DNA of 64,000 nucleotides from Bacteroides ovatus (GCF_001314995.1 NZ_CP012938.1:4340001-4404000); one strand, 5' to 3'. Positions 17,758 to 27,099 are shown, counted from the first letter of the stretch. The notes: a model not told the origin generated them from the sequence alone. Numbers and translations are program-made.

Positions 17758-18450
17758 ATGACGAAGCGATTTTTTATAGGCTACAGTTTGATTACTTTTT
17801 TTCTCTTAAATAGTGTGGTGCTTTTGGCACAGCACAAAGCTTCTTTTGTGCAGCAATGGAAAATAGAAGATGCATCCCATGCTTTGCAAATAATAGAAAG
17901 TGCAGATACATTAGAATTGATAGTTCCGGACGGACTGACTATGTGGTATCGGCAACGATTGACGGGCGATTATGAAATAAGTTATCGTATTTGTATGGTG
18001 ATGCAAGGTGGAAAGTATGACCGCTTGAGTGATCTGAACTGCTTCTGGGCTGCCAATGATCCTAAATACCCTGATGATCTTTTTGCCCGTAGTCAGTGGC
18101 GTGACGGCATCTTTAAAAACTATAACACATTAAACCTTTTCTACGTTGGATACGGAGGAAATGATAACTCAACGACCCGTTTCCGTCGATACAAAGGAGA
18201 ATATTATGGAGTGGCAGATGACAAGGTGAAACCTTTATTGAAAGAATATACCGATGCCTCTCATTTACTCGTCCCCAATCAATGGTATGAGATTCGGATT
18301 CGAGTGGAAAAGGGAATCACAACTTATTCTGTGAATGATGAAGAGTTGTTCCGCTATACCCTTGCGGGTAGTGAAGGTGACGGACACTTCGGTTTACGTC
18401 TTTTGCAGAATCACGTACTCTTTACAGATTTTAGAGCGACTATACTTTGA
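17758..18450 (+). CDS. DUF6250 family secreted protein
   Basis: This 230-residue protein has a signal peptide ending LLAQ and then a concanavalin-like beta-sandwich. The pattern LTMWYRQRLTGDYEISYRICM, DLNCFWAANDP and GYGGNDNSTTRFRRY is that of DUF6250, often found fused to or beside polysaccharide lyases and hydrolases. It lies 35 bp upstream of the PL8 lyase gene and is probably co-transcribed, so a glycan-binding or auxiliary degradative role on the same substrate is likely (inference). Confidence 0.75.
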   Translation: MTKRFFIGYSLITFFLLNSVVLLAQHKASFVQQWKIEDASHALQIIESADTLELIVPDGLTMWYRQRLTGDYEISYRICMVMQGGKYDRLSDLNCFWAANDPKYPDDLFARSQWRDGIFKNYNTLNLFYVGYGGNDNSTTRFRRYKGEYYGVADDKVKPLLKEYTDASHLLVPNQWYEIRIRVEKGITTYSVNDEELFRYTLAGSEGDGHFGLRLLQNHVLFTDFRATIL

Positions 18451-18485
18451 CTTATATACTGAAAACCTAATAAGACTATATTTCC

Positions 18486-21400
18486 ATGATGAAACAACCT
18501 TTTACTAAATTTGGAGTGACAACTCTGTTTTCTCTTTTGTGCTCAGCATTCCTTCATGCGCAAGTTGTAACAGATGAGCGGATGTTTTCTTTTGAAGAAC
18601 CGCAAATACCGGATTGTATCACCGCTACCCATTCCCGCCTGTCGGTATCTGATCTGCATTATAAAGATGGAAAACATTCGTTGGAATGGACATTTGAACC
18701 GGGTGGAATATTGGAACTCAAGAAAGACCTGAAGTTTGAGAAGAAAGATCCGACCGGCAAGGATTTATATCTTTCGGCTTTTATTGTGTGGGTTTATAAT
18801 GAAGTTCCCCAAGATGCGACCATTGAGTTTCAGTTTCTGAAAGACGGCAAACGATGCACATCTTTCCCTTTTGGTATTAATTTCAGTGGTTGGCGTGCCG
18901 CATGGGTTTGCTATGAACGTGATATGCAAGGCACACCGGAAGAAGGCATGAATGAACTCCGGATTATTGCTCCAAATTCAAAAGGAAGCCTTTTCATCGA
19001 TCATTTGATTACGGCTACTAAAGTTGATGCACGTCAACAGACGGCCGATCTGCAAGTTCCTTTTGTCAATGCCGGGACCACCAACCATTGGCTGGTTGTC
19101 TATCAACACTCGCTTTTGAAACCGGATATTGAATTGACTCCTGTAGACGATAAGCAAAGAGCAGAAATGCAACTGTTGGAAAAGCGTTTTCGTGATATGA
19201 TCTACACGAAAGGAAAAACGACTGATAAAGAAGTAGAAACCATCCGCAAGAAATATGATTTCTATCAGATAACTTACAAGAACGGCCAAGTATCGGGAGT
19301 ACCTATTTACATGGTACGTGCTTCAGAAGCTTATGAACGGATCATACCAAACTGGGATAAAGATATGCTGACTAAAATGGGAGTGGAAATGCGTGCTTAT
19401 TTCGACCTGATGAAAAGAATTGCCGTTGCATATAATAATGCGGCAAATCCGGTGATTCGGGAAGAAATGAAGAAGAAGTTCTTAGCAATGTACGATCACA
19501 TAACCGATCAGGGGGTAGCTTATGGTAGTTGTTGGGGAAATATCCATCATTATGGCTATAGTGTTCGCGGTCTGTACCTGGCATATTTTCTGATGAAAGA
19601 TGTGCTTAGGGAAACCGGGAAACTTCAGGAAGCCGAACGTACGTTACGTTGGTATGCGATTACTAACGAAGTATACCCTAAACCGGAAGTTAATGGAATT
19701 GATATGGACTCTTTCAATACACAGACCACAGGACGCATTGCCAGCATTTTAATGATGGAAGATACACCGGAAAAACTACAATATCTCCGGTCTTTCTCCC
19801 GTTGGATTGATTTTGGTTGCCGTCCTGCATTGGGATTATCCGGTTCGTTTAAAGTAGACGGAGGTGCTTTCCATCATCGAAATAACTATCCGGCTTATGC
19901 TGTGGGCGGACTCGATGGAGCAACCAATATGATTTATCTTTTCAGCCGGACGGAATTTGCTGTTTCCGAGTTAGCTCATGAAACAGTGAAAAATGTACTG
20001 TTGACCATGCGTTTCTATTGCAATAAGCTGAACTTCCCTCTTTCCATGTCCGGTCGTCATCCGGATGGAAAAGGTAAACTGGTTCCTATGCATTTTGCTA
20101 TGATGGCTCTAGCTGGTTCTCCCGATGGAAAGGAGGAATATGATAGTGAAATGGCTTCTTCTTACCTCCGTCTGATTTCAGACCCAAGTATTGAAAATGA
20201 CTCTCCCGAATATATGCCTAAGGTTTCAAATGCTGAAGAACGTAAGGTGGCAAAACGTCTTGTGGAGAAAGGTTTCCGTCCGGAACCGGATCCGCAGGGA
20301 AATATAGCGATGGGATATGGTTGCGTCTCTGTCCAACGTCGTAGTAACTGGTCGGCTGTGGCACGCGGACATTCCCGTTATCTATGGGCGGCAGAGCATT
20401 ATCTGGGAGCAAATCTATACGGTCGTTACCTGGCACACGGCAGTTTGCAAATATTGACTGCTGCACCGGGACAGACAGTAACTCCCGCCACTAGCGGCTG
20501 GCAGCAGGAAGGTTTTGACTGGAACCGTATTCCGGGAGTGACATCTATTCATTTGCCATTGGAGCAATTGCAGGCTAAGGTGCTCAATGTGGATAGTTAC
20601 TCTGGAATAGAAGAGATGCTTTACTCCGACGAGGCTTTTGCCGGTGGTTTGTCTCAACAGAAGATGAATGGTAATTTCGGAATGAAGTTACATGAGCATG
20701 ATAAGTACAACGGATCACATCGGGCACGTAAATCTTACCATTTCATCGATGGAATGATTGTCTGTCTTGGTTCGGATATTGAAAATACAAATACGGAGTT
20801 CCCGACAGAAACGACTATCTTCCAATTGGCAGTTACTGATAAAGCAGGGCATGATTATTGGAAAAATTATCAAGGAGATAAGAAAGTATGGGTGGACCAT
20901 TTGAGAACGGGTTATTATGTTCCAACTCCCATCCGGTTTGAGAAGAACTTTCCTCAATACTCGCGAATGCAAAATACAGGAAAGGAAACAAAGGGTGATT
21001 GGGTTTCTTTGGTTGTAGATCATGGAAAGGCACCGAAAAACGGAAGTTATGAATACGCTGTTCTGCCTCAGATGAATGAAACTCTGATGAAGAAATTTGC
21101 AAAGAAGCCCACTTATAAGGTATTACAGCAAGACCGGAATGCACATATTGTAGAGTCCGTTTCCGAACAGATCATTTCTTATGTGTTGTTTGAAACTCCT
21201 GAAACGACATTGCCGGGTGGTTTATTACAACGTGTGGATACTTCCTGTCTGGTTATGATTCATAAAGGATCTGCTGATAAGATTAAGTTGACGGTGGCAC
21301 AACCGGATTTAGCTTTGTATCGCGGTCCAAGCGATGAAGCGTTTGATAAAGATGGGAAACGCATCGAACGTAGTATCTATTCACGACCATGGATTGAAAA

Positions 21401-21557
21401 TGCCAGTAGTGAAATACCTGTGACTGTAACGATAAAAGGGCAATGGAATGTAGAAGAAACTCCGTTTTGCAAGGTGATTTCTTCTGATAAGAAGCAAACA
21501 GTTTTGCAGTTCAGTTGTAAAGATGGTGCTAGCTTTGAAGTGGAGTTAAGGAGATAA
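18486..21557 (+). CDS. PL8 chondroitin sulfate ABC lyase
   Basis: The 1023-residue enzyme with a signal peptide (ending LHAQ) cleaves chondroitin/dermatan sulfate and hyaluronan by beta-elimination, giving unsaturated disaccharides. The layout is an N-terminal jelly-roll, an alpha/alpha-toroid (about 210-600) and C-terminal beta-sandwiches. The catalytic set remembered for the B. thetaiotaomicron enzyme (His345, His454, Tyr461, Arg514) falls at an exact offset of 10: His355 (GNIHHYGYS), His464 and Tyr471 ([10 protein letters not shown]), Arg524 (SMSGRHPDG); Glu637 (WAAEHY) is the likely fourth residue. Composition and length match that enzyme closely. It lies apart from the SusC/D core on the opposite strand, separated by insertion sequences. 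Confidence 0.93.
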   Translation: MMKQPFTKFGVTTLFSLLCSAFLHAQVVTDERMFSFEEPQIPDCITATHSRLSVSDLHYKDGKHSLEWTFEPGGILELKKDLKFEKKDPTGKDLYLSAFIVWVYNEVPQDATIEFQFLKDGKRCTSFPFGINFSGWRAAWVCYERDMQGTPEEGMNELRIIAPNSKGSLFIDHLITATKVDARQQTADLQVPFVNAGTTNHWLVVYQHSLLKPDIELTPVDDKQRAEMQLLEKRFRDMIYTKGKTTDKEVETIRKKYDFYQITYKNGQVSGVPIYMVRASEAYERIIPNWDKDMLTKMGVEMRAYFDLMKRIAVAYNNAANPVIREEMKKKFLAMYDHITDQGVAYGSCWGNIHHYGYSVRGLYLAYFLMKDVLRETGKLQEAERTLRWYAITNEVYPKPEVNGIDMDSFNTQTTGRIASILMMEDTPEKLQYLRSFSRWIDFGCRPALGLSGSFKVDGGAFHHRNNYPAYAVGGLDGATNMIYLFSRTEFAVSELAHETVKNVLLTMRFYCNKLNFPLSMSGRHPDGKGKLVPMHFAMMALAGSPDGKEEYDSEMASSYLRLISDPSIENDSPEYMPKVSNAEERKVAKRLVEKGFRPEPDPQGNIAMGYGCVSVQRRSNWSAVARGHSRYLWAAEHYLGANLYGRYLAHGSLQILTAAPGQTVTPATSGWQQEGFDWNRIPGVTSIHLPLEQLQAKVLNVDSYSGIEEMLYSDEAFAGGLSQQKMNGNFGMKLHEHDKYNGSHRARKSYHFIDGMIVCLGSDIENTNTEFPTETTIFQLAVTDKAGHDYWKNYQGDKKVWVDHLRTGYYVPTPIRFEKNFPQYSRMQNTGKETKGDWVSLVVDHGKAPKNGSYEYAVLPQMNETLMKKFAKKPTYKVLQQDRNAHIVESVSEQIISYVLFETPETTLPGGLLQRVDTSCLVMIHKGSADKIKLTVAQPDLALYRGPSDEAFDKDGKRIERSIYSRPWIENASSEIPVTVTIKGQWNVEETPFCKVISSDKKQTVLQFSCKDGASFEVELRR

Positions 21558-21597
21558 AAGTCAGACAATAGGAGATCATTTGCTTTTCCTGATAGGG

Positions 21598-21698
21598 GAA
21601 CACTAGTTTCTCTTGGAGAAACCATAGTTTCCATGCCGTTGAAACTATTGTTTCTCGGTGCTGAAACTACAGTTTCCCAATGCTGAAACTTTAGTTTC
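21598..21698. repeat. 22-bp-period palindrome array 1, left part
   Basis: Five palindromes of form GAAAC-n4-GTTTC start at 21598 (degenerate), 21618, 21641, 21663 and 21685; steps are 20, 23, 22 and 22 bp. The ideal core is close to GAAACTATAGTTTC. The array lies 40 bp after the PL8 stop and continues beyond the inserted elements at 24541-24578. Confidence 0.85.
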
Positions 21699-21737
21699 CC
21701 GGTACGAAAATGTACTGTACTGGATTTAGTTGACAAC

Positions 21738-23163
21738 TTCGCTTGTTATACCTAAGTTAGTTTACTCAATATTTTTTAAAACCTAAATAAGTTTACTTGT
21801 CCCTTTGTAATTCCTGTATAAGTTGTCATTTAAGATATTTTGCAAAATTATGTATCTTCTCTTATAAGTGCAAGACTTCGGGCTGTAAACTTTCATTAAA
21901 CAACAAAAACTCTTCGCTTGGGGATCGCCCTAGCGGCAACCTTAGATTTGCAGCATCAAAATATTTATCTTTGAATTGATATTGAAAGGAAAGCAAAAGG
22001 AAAACCATCAGCGGCAATAGAAGTCAAGTCTAAGTCCCTATTCGGTCCTTTTGCTCCTTCCTTGAACTCAAACCCATATAAGAATTTCAGTAAACCTGTT
22101 TAAGGTTATTAGGTCAAGTTCAGGTCCTTTCTTTTTTGTTTAATGTTCAAAAACAAAAGTATGAAAGTTTTTTATTTAGGAGTTGATGTGAGTAAGAAAA
22201 AATTGGATTTATGTTTAAGGAGTAACGGTAAGGACATCCTTTATGATGTTATTCCTAATGATCTATCCTCTATTAAATCTTGGTTAACAAGAACGTTTGA
22301 GAAATTTTTCCTCTCTGAGGACAGTTTGGTTGTCTGTGCGGAACATACAGGGCAATATACCTATCCTTTGGTCTGTGCAACAAAAAGTATAGGAGTCTAC
22401 TTATGTTTGGAAGATGCAGCTAAAATAAAATATTGTCATGGAATACCTCGTGGCAAAAATGATAAAATAGATGCCTGCCGAATAGCAATGTATGCAGAAA
22501 GATATAATGATTGCCTACAACCGTATACCGCATCAGAGCTTATAATACAAAAACTCAAAAACTTATCAACAGAACGCAGTATGCTTGTTGCAGATAGGGC
22601 TAAATATCAATCCCAGCTAAAAGATCAGGTAGACTATATGGAACACTCAATATATATTGCTAAATGCAATAGAGTTGAAGGGATTATCAATACATTTACG
22701 GATTACATAGCACAAATAGACCTTGAAATAAAAGAACTTATAAATCAGGCACCTGTCATTGCTCATCAAATGGATTTACTCATGTCTGTGGATGGAGTTG
22801 GGGAACGTGTTGCACTGAAGATGATCATGGAAACAGATGCTTTCACTTCTTTTACTGATCCCAGGAAGTTTTGCTGTCATGCAGGAGTTGTTCCGTTCGT
22901 CTATGTGTCAGGAAGTAGCCAACGTTCTAAAAATAGAGTATCTAATAGGGCTGACAAGAGCATCAAGCATTTGCTACATATGGCGGCACTATCTGTTTCA
23001 CAAGTGAAAAATAGTCCATTGAAGAAATATTATGACAGAAAGGTCGAAGAGGGAAAAAATAAGATGTCGGTTCTGAATGCAGTTAGAGCGAAATTAGTTA
23101 CGATTATGTTCGCTGTAATTAGGACGGATGCTTTTTTTTCGAGAAATTATCAAAATTCGCTTG
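21738..23163 (+). mobile_element. IS110-family element nested in IS3
   Basis: TTCGCTTG occurs at both edges (21738-21745 and 23156-23163), 1418 bp apart. Removing one copy and the intervening DNA restores the IS3 orfB ending (…DYASEVVN, then TAA lying inside the IS3 inverted repeat), which fixes the insertion point. The centre CT is a plausible core dinucleotide. About 400 bp of non-coding left end precede the transposase, as in IS110-group elements. Confidence 0.85.
21746..22142 (+). ncRNA. Candidate bridge-RNA region of the IS110 element
   Basis: This non-coding left end of the IS110 element is where the group encodes its bridge RNA. CTTCGCTTG at 21912-21920 equals nine bases at the target side of the left junction (21737-21745), as expected of a target-binding guide. 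Exact RNA ends and fold were not determined. Confidence 0.55.
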
Positions 23164-23168
23164 CGTAA
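22143..23168 (+). CDS. IS110-family transposase (DEDD/RuvC-like plus Tnp_20)
   Basis: The 341-residue recombinase has an N-terminal RuvC-like domain with Asp15 (YLGVDVSKKK), Glu in VVCAEHTGQY, and Asp/Asp in RGKNDKIDACR. A coiled-coil middle part and a C-terminal Tnp_20 domain follow (VDGVGERVALKM; FCCHAGVVPFVYVSGSS, with candidate catalytic serines at 256, 258 and 259). IS110 enzymes recombine DNA with a bridge RNA and leave little target duplication. The last codons and the stop (23166-23168) lie at or beyond the element edge, so the C-terminus is partly set by the IS3 target and overlaps the IS3 orfB end by 19 bp. Confidence 0.92.
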   Translation: MFKNKSMKVFYLGVDVSKKKLDLCLRSNGKDILYDVIPNDLSSIKSWLTRTFEKFFLSEDSLVVCAEHTGQYTYPLVCATKSIGVYLCLEDAAKIKYCHGIPRGKNDKIDACRIAMYAERYNDCLQPYTASELIIQKLKNLSTERSMLVADRAKYQSQLKDQVDYMEHSIYIAKCNRVEGIINTFTDYIAQIDLEIKELINQAPVIAHQMDLLMSVDGVGERVALKMIMETDAFTSFTDPRKFCCHAGVVPFVYVSGSSQRSKNRVSNRADKSIKHLLHMAALSVSQVKNSPLKKYYDRKVEEGKNKMSVLNAVRAKLVTIMFAVIRTDAFFSRNYQNSLA

Positions 23169-24127
23169 TCCATAAGAATAGGGGCGGGAGCACCCGTCCC
23201 GACGAGCGGGACTTCAACTACCTTTCCCCTGCCGTTACGAATATATTCCATCGGTGTTTTCATTTGTATGCCTTGATGGGGTCGAAGATAATTGTATGCA
23301 TATATGGCATCGGCTATACGTTTATCCAACTGTTCAAAGCTATCATCTTCGCAGTCAAACAGCCACCCATTCTTGATCGTGTTATTCATCCGTTCAGCCA
23401 GGGCATTATGTAGCGGATCTCCACACTGAGTCATACTAATATTGATATGATGTTTCTTGAGCATGCCCACATACAGTTTTGAGCAGTATTGCACTCCCCG
23501 GTCAGAATGGTGTATGAGACTACTCAAATCAACATTGTATCTGTTGTAAAAGTCCATAGCCATCCTAAGTGCCTTTAAGGGACCTTCCGCTTCAAGTGTT
23601 TTGCACAGTGCATATCCGACTATGGCCCGACTGCCCGCATCGGTAAGAAGAGACAGGTAAGCCCATCCCTGGCACGTGGCAACATAGGTTATGTCCGCTA
23701 CAACCATTGAACCGAATGTGTCAGCTACAAATTTAGGAGTGACATTCAGCAAGTCCGGATAAATGTAATAATTATGATTGGAATTTGTTGTCTTTGGTCT
23801 CACATGCCTGACACGTTGACACAGGCCATTAGCACGAAAAATATTATAGCATTGATCACGCCCAATGACCATCCTGACACCAAACTTGCGGAGGCAGCAT
23901 GCATAGAGTTCACGCATACCAGCCTTAGGCATAAGTTTACGTAACTCATTACAATACAGCACAATGCTTGATGTGAGGATGTCTATTTCCTTTTTTCTGT
24001 TGACATGCTTATAATAACCTTGTCTGGTTATGCCGAAGTAATCACAGAGGAACTGCAGACTGCCGCGCATATGACGGGCAGAGTTCCCCTGTGACAAGGT
24101 GTCGATTACTTGGCATCGGAGTTTTTT
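23150..24127 (-). CDS. IS3-family transposase OrfB (DDE domain), expressed by -1 frameshift
   Basis: This rve-type integrase domain has an HTH_21-like start (MRGSLQFLCDYFGITRQGYY) and the DDE triad: Asp in VVADITYVA, Asp in HHSDRGVQY, Glu in HNALAERMNNTIK. No ATG with a ribosome site fits; it lies in the -1 frame of orfA and is entered at the slippery site 24121-24127. The IS110 insertion replaced its last three residues (VVN) by Phe-stop, so the protein is probably still functional. Translation is therefore as an OrfAB fusion. Confidence 0.88.
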   Translation of the reverse strand, partial: KKLRCQVIDTLSQGNSARHMRGSLQFLCDYFGITRQGYYKHVNRKKEIDILTSSIVLYCNELRKLMPKAGMRELYACCLRKFGVRMVIGRDQCYNIFRANGLCQRVRHVRPKTTNSNHNYYIYPDLLNVTPKFVADTFGSMVVADITYVATCQGWAYLSLLTDAGSRAIVGYALCKTLEAEGPLKALRMAMDFYNRYNVDLSSLIHHSDRGVQYCSKLYVGMLKKHHINISMTQCGDPLHNALAERMNNTIKNGWLFDCEDDSFEQLDKRIADAIYAYNYLRPHQGIQMKTPMEYIRNGRGKVVEVPLVGTGAPAPILMDYASEF

Positions 24128-24486
24128 CGAACCTTGATGTGATAGGTGGACTCCGCAAGATTAATCAATTCCTCACAAGCTTCATGACGAAGACTTTCCT
24201 CCTGAAGGGCACGCTGAAGTTTGCGGTTTTCGGCACGCAATGCAGCGAGTTCTTTTTCCAGTTCATTGAGAGACTCATCAGAGGCTTTGCTTAAAGAGGG
24301 CTGTTCTGTATTCATAACTTTATCATTTATATGATACTTTTCGAGCCAAAGAATCAGCAGACGTCGGCAAATACCGGTACGCTTAGCAAACTGATACTTC
24401 GTTTCGGAAGTCGATAAATACTCACGAATATAAGACATTCGTTCAGATTCTGTGTAAGGAGTGTACTTCTTTTTTAATTCTTCCAT
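24106..24486 (-). CDS. IS3-family transposase OrfA
   Basis: The 126-residue protein (ATG 24486, MEELKKKYTPYTESERM; the TTG at 24513 lies in the terminal repeat) has an HTH for end recognition (KYQFAKRTGICRRLLILWLEKY) and a leucine-zipper coiled coil (LNELEKELAALRAENRKLQRAL). It stops at 24106, overlapping the start of the OrfB frame, as usual for IS3. Confidence 0.88.
   Translation of the reverse strand: MEELKKKYTPYTESERMSYIREYLSTSETKYQFAKRTGICRRLLILWLEKYHINDKVMNTEQPSLSKASDESLNELEKELAALRAENRKLQRALQEESLRHEACEELINLAESTYHIKVRKNSDAK
24121..24127 (-). promoter_or_regulatory. Programmed -1 frameshift heptamer A AAA AAC
   Basis: In the orfA frame the codons are CGA AAA AAC, giving the slippery A_AAA_AAC. 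A -1 slip continues as KKLRCQVIDTLSQGN into OrfB. No downstream pseudoknot was checked. Confidence 0.75.
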
Positions 24487-24540
24487 GTGAATTTCGAATT
24501 TGAGAAGTGTCAACTTATTCAGTACACTACAAAACCTTTG

Positions 24541-24578
24541 GTTTCAAGCCTTGAAACTAAAAGTTTCCCCACGAGAAA
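24541..24578. repeat. 22-bp-period palindrome array 1, right part
   Basis: GTTTC at 24541 and 24563 (22 bp apart), GAAAC at 24553 and 24574 (21 bp apart). This is the same unit family as 21598-21698, on the far side of the IS3 element. Confidence 0.7.
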
Positions 24579-24669
24579 CAAAGGTAATGCATTCATGAAA
24601 TAAATAGGATTGCCTGGAGCTTCCAGAGTGAATACCTCCGCGTTGTGAAATGTAGTTTATCTGTTTCTG

Positions 24670-24768
24670 GTGACAGCATTATTGTTGTCACACTGCTGTC
24701 ACCTATTGCTGTCACGGTGTTAATTGTTAATAATCAAACCGTTAAGCAGCAATCGGTGACAAGTGACA
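24670..24768. repeat. Cluster of six GTGACA/TGTCAC hexamers
   Basis: GTGACA at 24670, 24756 and 24763; TGTCAC at 24686, 24697 and 24710. It lies between the IS3 element and the 3' end of the porin gene. The role is unknown; it could be a protein-binding cluster or alternative hairpins. Confidence 0.6.
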
Positions 24769-24799
24769 GATATATAATTAAAATAATTGTATAGAGAGG

Positions 24800-26035
24800 T
24801 TAGAACATAAACATGGCAACGGCAACAATACGGTTGTTACATACGGCATGGGTATCTTGAATTTTCCCATTGGACGTATTGAGCGAACCATACCATGCAG
24901 AGCTTAATGTATATTCCAACCCGAATTTCCAGTGGGGGACATTGTAGGTCAGTTCTGCTCCTGCCGTAACTAATTGGTTAAGGTCTGTTCCTGTTCCATA
25001 AAGTTTTGCATCATTTCCTTTGGGAGCATATAGTGCATCACTTGTTCCCAGATTCTTGGCATAGCCTACGAAGATTCCCGGCTTCCATTTCTGTCCGTAG
25101 ACAACGTTGAACCAAGAGCTGGAGAAACGTATCGGAGTATATTCTTGTTCTCCCGTTTGTTCGTTGACAGACTTGATCCCGAATCCACCCAAACCGGAAG
25201 CTTGTGTCAGATTGGATCCTAATACACTCTTCGCAGCGATGAACCAGTCTTTGTTGGTGTATTTCACATGAGCTTCGTATGAAAGAGTTGTGATGCGTTC
25301 GTCTACTTTGTATTTATCTGTATTTACTATAGACTCCGTACGTGGTTTCAATGATAACAACTCAATGCCTACGCCGGCCAGCAAACCGCCATTCTTATAA
25401 TCAGCTCCGACATAAAATTCGGGAATACAGCTTTGCTTCAGATACTTATGTGTTTTCCCTTCCGGTCCTTGTGAAGTATATTGTGATTGCCACACTGCGG
25501 CTCCGGTAAGTTGGAAATTCTTGTTTGTATAGCGATAACGAATTTGTGGCGCACGGCTGAAGGGCTGAAACGGTGCTCCTACGGAGAGATTAAGAATCTG
25601 CGGAGACACATCTCCGAATAAGGGATGCCAGTTCTGTCCGAGTAATAAAGCTGATTTTCCCCAATCCAGATTCAAATAAGCATGACGAAGGCGAATGACC
25701 GAATAAGAAGTGCCTGTGCCGCGGAAGTCGACTTCTACTTTGGCAGATGTCTTGGCTGTTCCCAGTTTTGGACCGGCAACGTCTACTCCAAGGCGCGAAT
25801 ATAAAGTATAGAAGTTACTGTTGGGTGTTGAGTTCAAATCGTTCCCCTCCGGATCACGCACTTTGTCTTTTGGATACATATAAAACAATCCGTCTACGGT
25901 TTCTTCGTTAGCACGACTATTATAATAGAAGTCAGTACGAATCTGTCCATAGAATTTGAACTTGAAATCCTGCATTTGTGCGAAACTGCCTGATACGGTT
26001 ATCAGACAAAGAAAGATTAGAATGTATTTTTTCAT
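24800..26035 (-). CDS. Outer-membrane beta-barrel porin, DcaP-like
   Basis: The 411-residue protein (ATG 26035, MKKYILIFLCLI) has a signal peptide ending SFAQ and then a barrel of alternating strands (FKFYGQIRTDFYYNS; SAKVEVDFRGTGTSYSVIRLRHAYLNLDW; ALLLGQNWHPLFGDVSP), ending in VAVAMFMF with a C-terminal Phe. The pattern resembles DcaP-like trimeric porins; the substrate is unknown. It lies 54 bp after the dus gene on the same strand but has its own -7 box. Possibly unrelated to the neighbouring glycan locus. Confidence 0.75.
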   Translation of the reverse strand: MKKYILIFLCLITVSGSFAQMQDFKFKFYGQIRTDFYYNSRANEETVDGLFYMYPKDKVRDPEGNDLNSTPNSNFYTLYSRLGVDVAGPKLGTAKTSAKVEVDFRGTGTSYSVIRLRHAYLNLDWGKSALLLGQNWHPLFGDVSPQILNLSVGAPFQPFSRAPQIRYRYTNKNFQLTGAAVWQSQYTSQGPEGKTHKYLKQSCIPEFYVGADYKNGGLLAGVGIELLSLKPRTESIVNTDKYKVDERITTLSYEAHVKYTNKDWFIAAKSVLGSNLTQASGLGGFGIKSVNEQTGEQEYTPIRFSSSWFNVVYGQKWKPGIFVGYAKNLGTSDALYAPKGNDAKLYGTGTDLNQLVTAGAELTYNVPHWKFGLEYTLSSAWYGSLNTSNGKIQDTHAVCNNRIVAVAMFMF

Positions 26036-26059
26036 AATGTGCATGTTTGTAAACGGGCG

Positions 26060-26067
26060 CAAAATTA
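26060..26067 (-). promoter_or_regulatory. -7 box for porin gene
   Basis: CAAAATTA reads TAATTTTG on the minus strand, 24 bp before the ATG at 26035. Confidence 0.5.
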
Positions 26068-26089
26068 CGTAAAATTACTGGTTATCAGT

Positions 26090-27034
26090 TCATCGTTGAT
26101 TAAAAAAGGCAAGGATTGCCTGATTATATTTGTTGAGACTTGTGCTTTTATGAATTGCTTTCAGTAATTTTCTGTCTGCTTGCGGCATTAAATATTCCCA
26201 GAAAGTTTTCATTTTGTTCAGAAGTTGTTCGTCTCCTCCTTCCAACTGTTCTGCATATTGATTGTATACGCATTTGTGCATAGATTGCAATTTTTCTCTC
26301 ATTTCATCGAACTCGAGTGCACGGTTTTGTCTATACTCCAAAGCTAATGCCGGGTTGGCAAGTAATCCCCGTCCTATCATAATTCCGGCTAGTCCGGGAA
26401 ACTGTTCCTGAATGCGGTGAATATCTTCTACACTATTGATATCTCCATTATAGATGAGCGGATGCTTGCAGGCATTCTGAAAAGCCTCAAACGCTTTAAG
26501 GTCAACTTCTCCTTTGTATTGCTGTTTTCCCAAGCGGGGGTGCATAACCACTTGTCGCAAGGGTAGCTCATTGATAATCGGAGCCAGTTTCAGACATTCT
26601 TCCGGATCTTCCCAGCCCAACCTCATTTTGATGGAGAAACTTATTTGCGGATATTCTGTAATCAGGCTAAGTAACGTCTGAACTTCTTCGGGATAAGGAA
26701 GAATGCCGGAACCATTGTGGCGTTTAGCTAGCATGGGAAAAGGACATCCCATATTGATGTCGACTTCCTTATATCCCTTTTCAATGAATAGGGATAAGAT
26801 TTTTTCTGCTTTTTCAAAAGAAGGGGCTATCAGTTGGGGAATCAGATGGGCTACCTGATTATTCCCGGGGTCGATTCCGCGGACATCTCTATGGCGGAAT
26901 CCGCCTTTTTCGAGTCGTACAAATGGGGTATAATAAGTATCTATACCTCCGAAGCAGGCAGCATGAGCATTACGGTAAAACACTTCGGTGTAACCTTGTA
27001 ATGGGGCAAAATGAATAGGAAGAGTCTTTGGCAT
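26090..27034 (-). CDS. tRNA-dihydrouridine synthase family protein
   Basis: This 314-residue FMN enzyme reduces uridines in the tRNA D-loop. The TIM barrel starts IHFAPLQGYTEVFYR, the catalytic Cys is in EVDINMGCPFPMLAKR, and the FMN phosphate site is IYNGDINS ... GIMIGRGLLANPAL. Its own -7 box lies 17 bp upstream and a terminator precedes it, so it is insulated from the SusC/D operon. A housekeeping gene within the glycan locus. Confidence 0.93.
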   Translation of the reverse strand: MPKTLPIHFAPLQGYTEVFYRNAHAACFGGIDTYYTPFVRLEKGGFRHRDVRGIDPGNNQVAHLIPQLIAPSFEKAEKILSLFIEKGYKEVDINMGCPFPMLAKRHNGSGILPYPEEVQTLLSLITEYPQISFSIKMRLGWEDPEECLKLAPIINELPLRQVVMHPRLGKQQYKGEVDLKAFEAFQNACKHPLIYNGDINSVEDIHRIQEQFPGLAGIMIGRGLLANPALALEYRQNRALEFDEMREKLQSMHKCVYNQYAEQLEGGDEQLLNKMKTFWEYLMPQADRKLLKAIHKSTSLNKYNQAILAFFNQR

Positions 27035-27050
27035 TATTTTTATTTTTGTG

Positions 27051-27058
27051 CAAAGATA
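27051..27058 (-). promoter_or_regulatory. -7 box for dus gene
   Basis: CAAAGATA reads TATCTTTG on the minus strand; the predicted leader is only about 12 nt. Confidence 0.65.
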
Positions 27059-27069
27059 CAGAAAAAGTA

Positions 27070-27099
27070 AAAGAGAGGAACCTCGCGGTCCCTCTCTTT
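27070..27099 (-). terminator. Intrinsic terminator of the SusC/D operon
   Basis: 13-bp stem (27070-27082 with 27087-27099, one mismatch), TCGC loop, followed on the minus strand by TTACTTTTTC. Confidence 0.85.

Larger units (their letters stand above)
21716..24526 (-). mobile_element. IS3-family element interrupted by an IS110-family element
   Basis: The left end (TGTACTGGATTTAGTTGACA from 21716) and the reverse complement of the right end (TGTACTGAATAAGTTGACAC, ending at 24526) are terminal inverted repeats. The total is 2811 bp; subtracting the 1418-bp IS110 element leaves 1393 bp, a normal IS3 size. The flanking bases gTAC and cTAC are only an imperfect target duplication. The element sits inside the 22-bp-period palindrome array. 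Confidence 0.85.

Noticed and set aside
21598-21698. CRISPR array
   Set aside because: Units are palindromes of about 14 bp with spacers of about 8 bp and no identical long repeats; no cas genes.
21712-21715. Clean IS3 target-site duplication
   Set aside because: Flanks read gTAC on the left and cTAC on the right, so only three of four bases agree.
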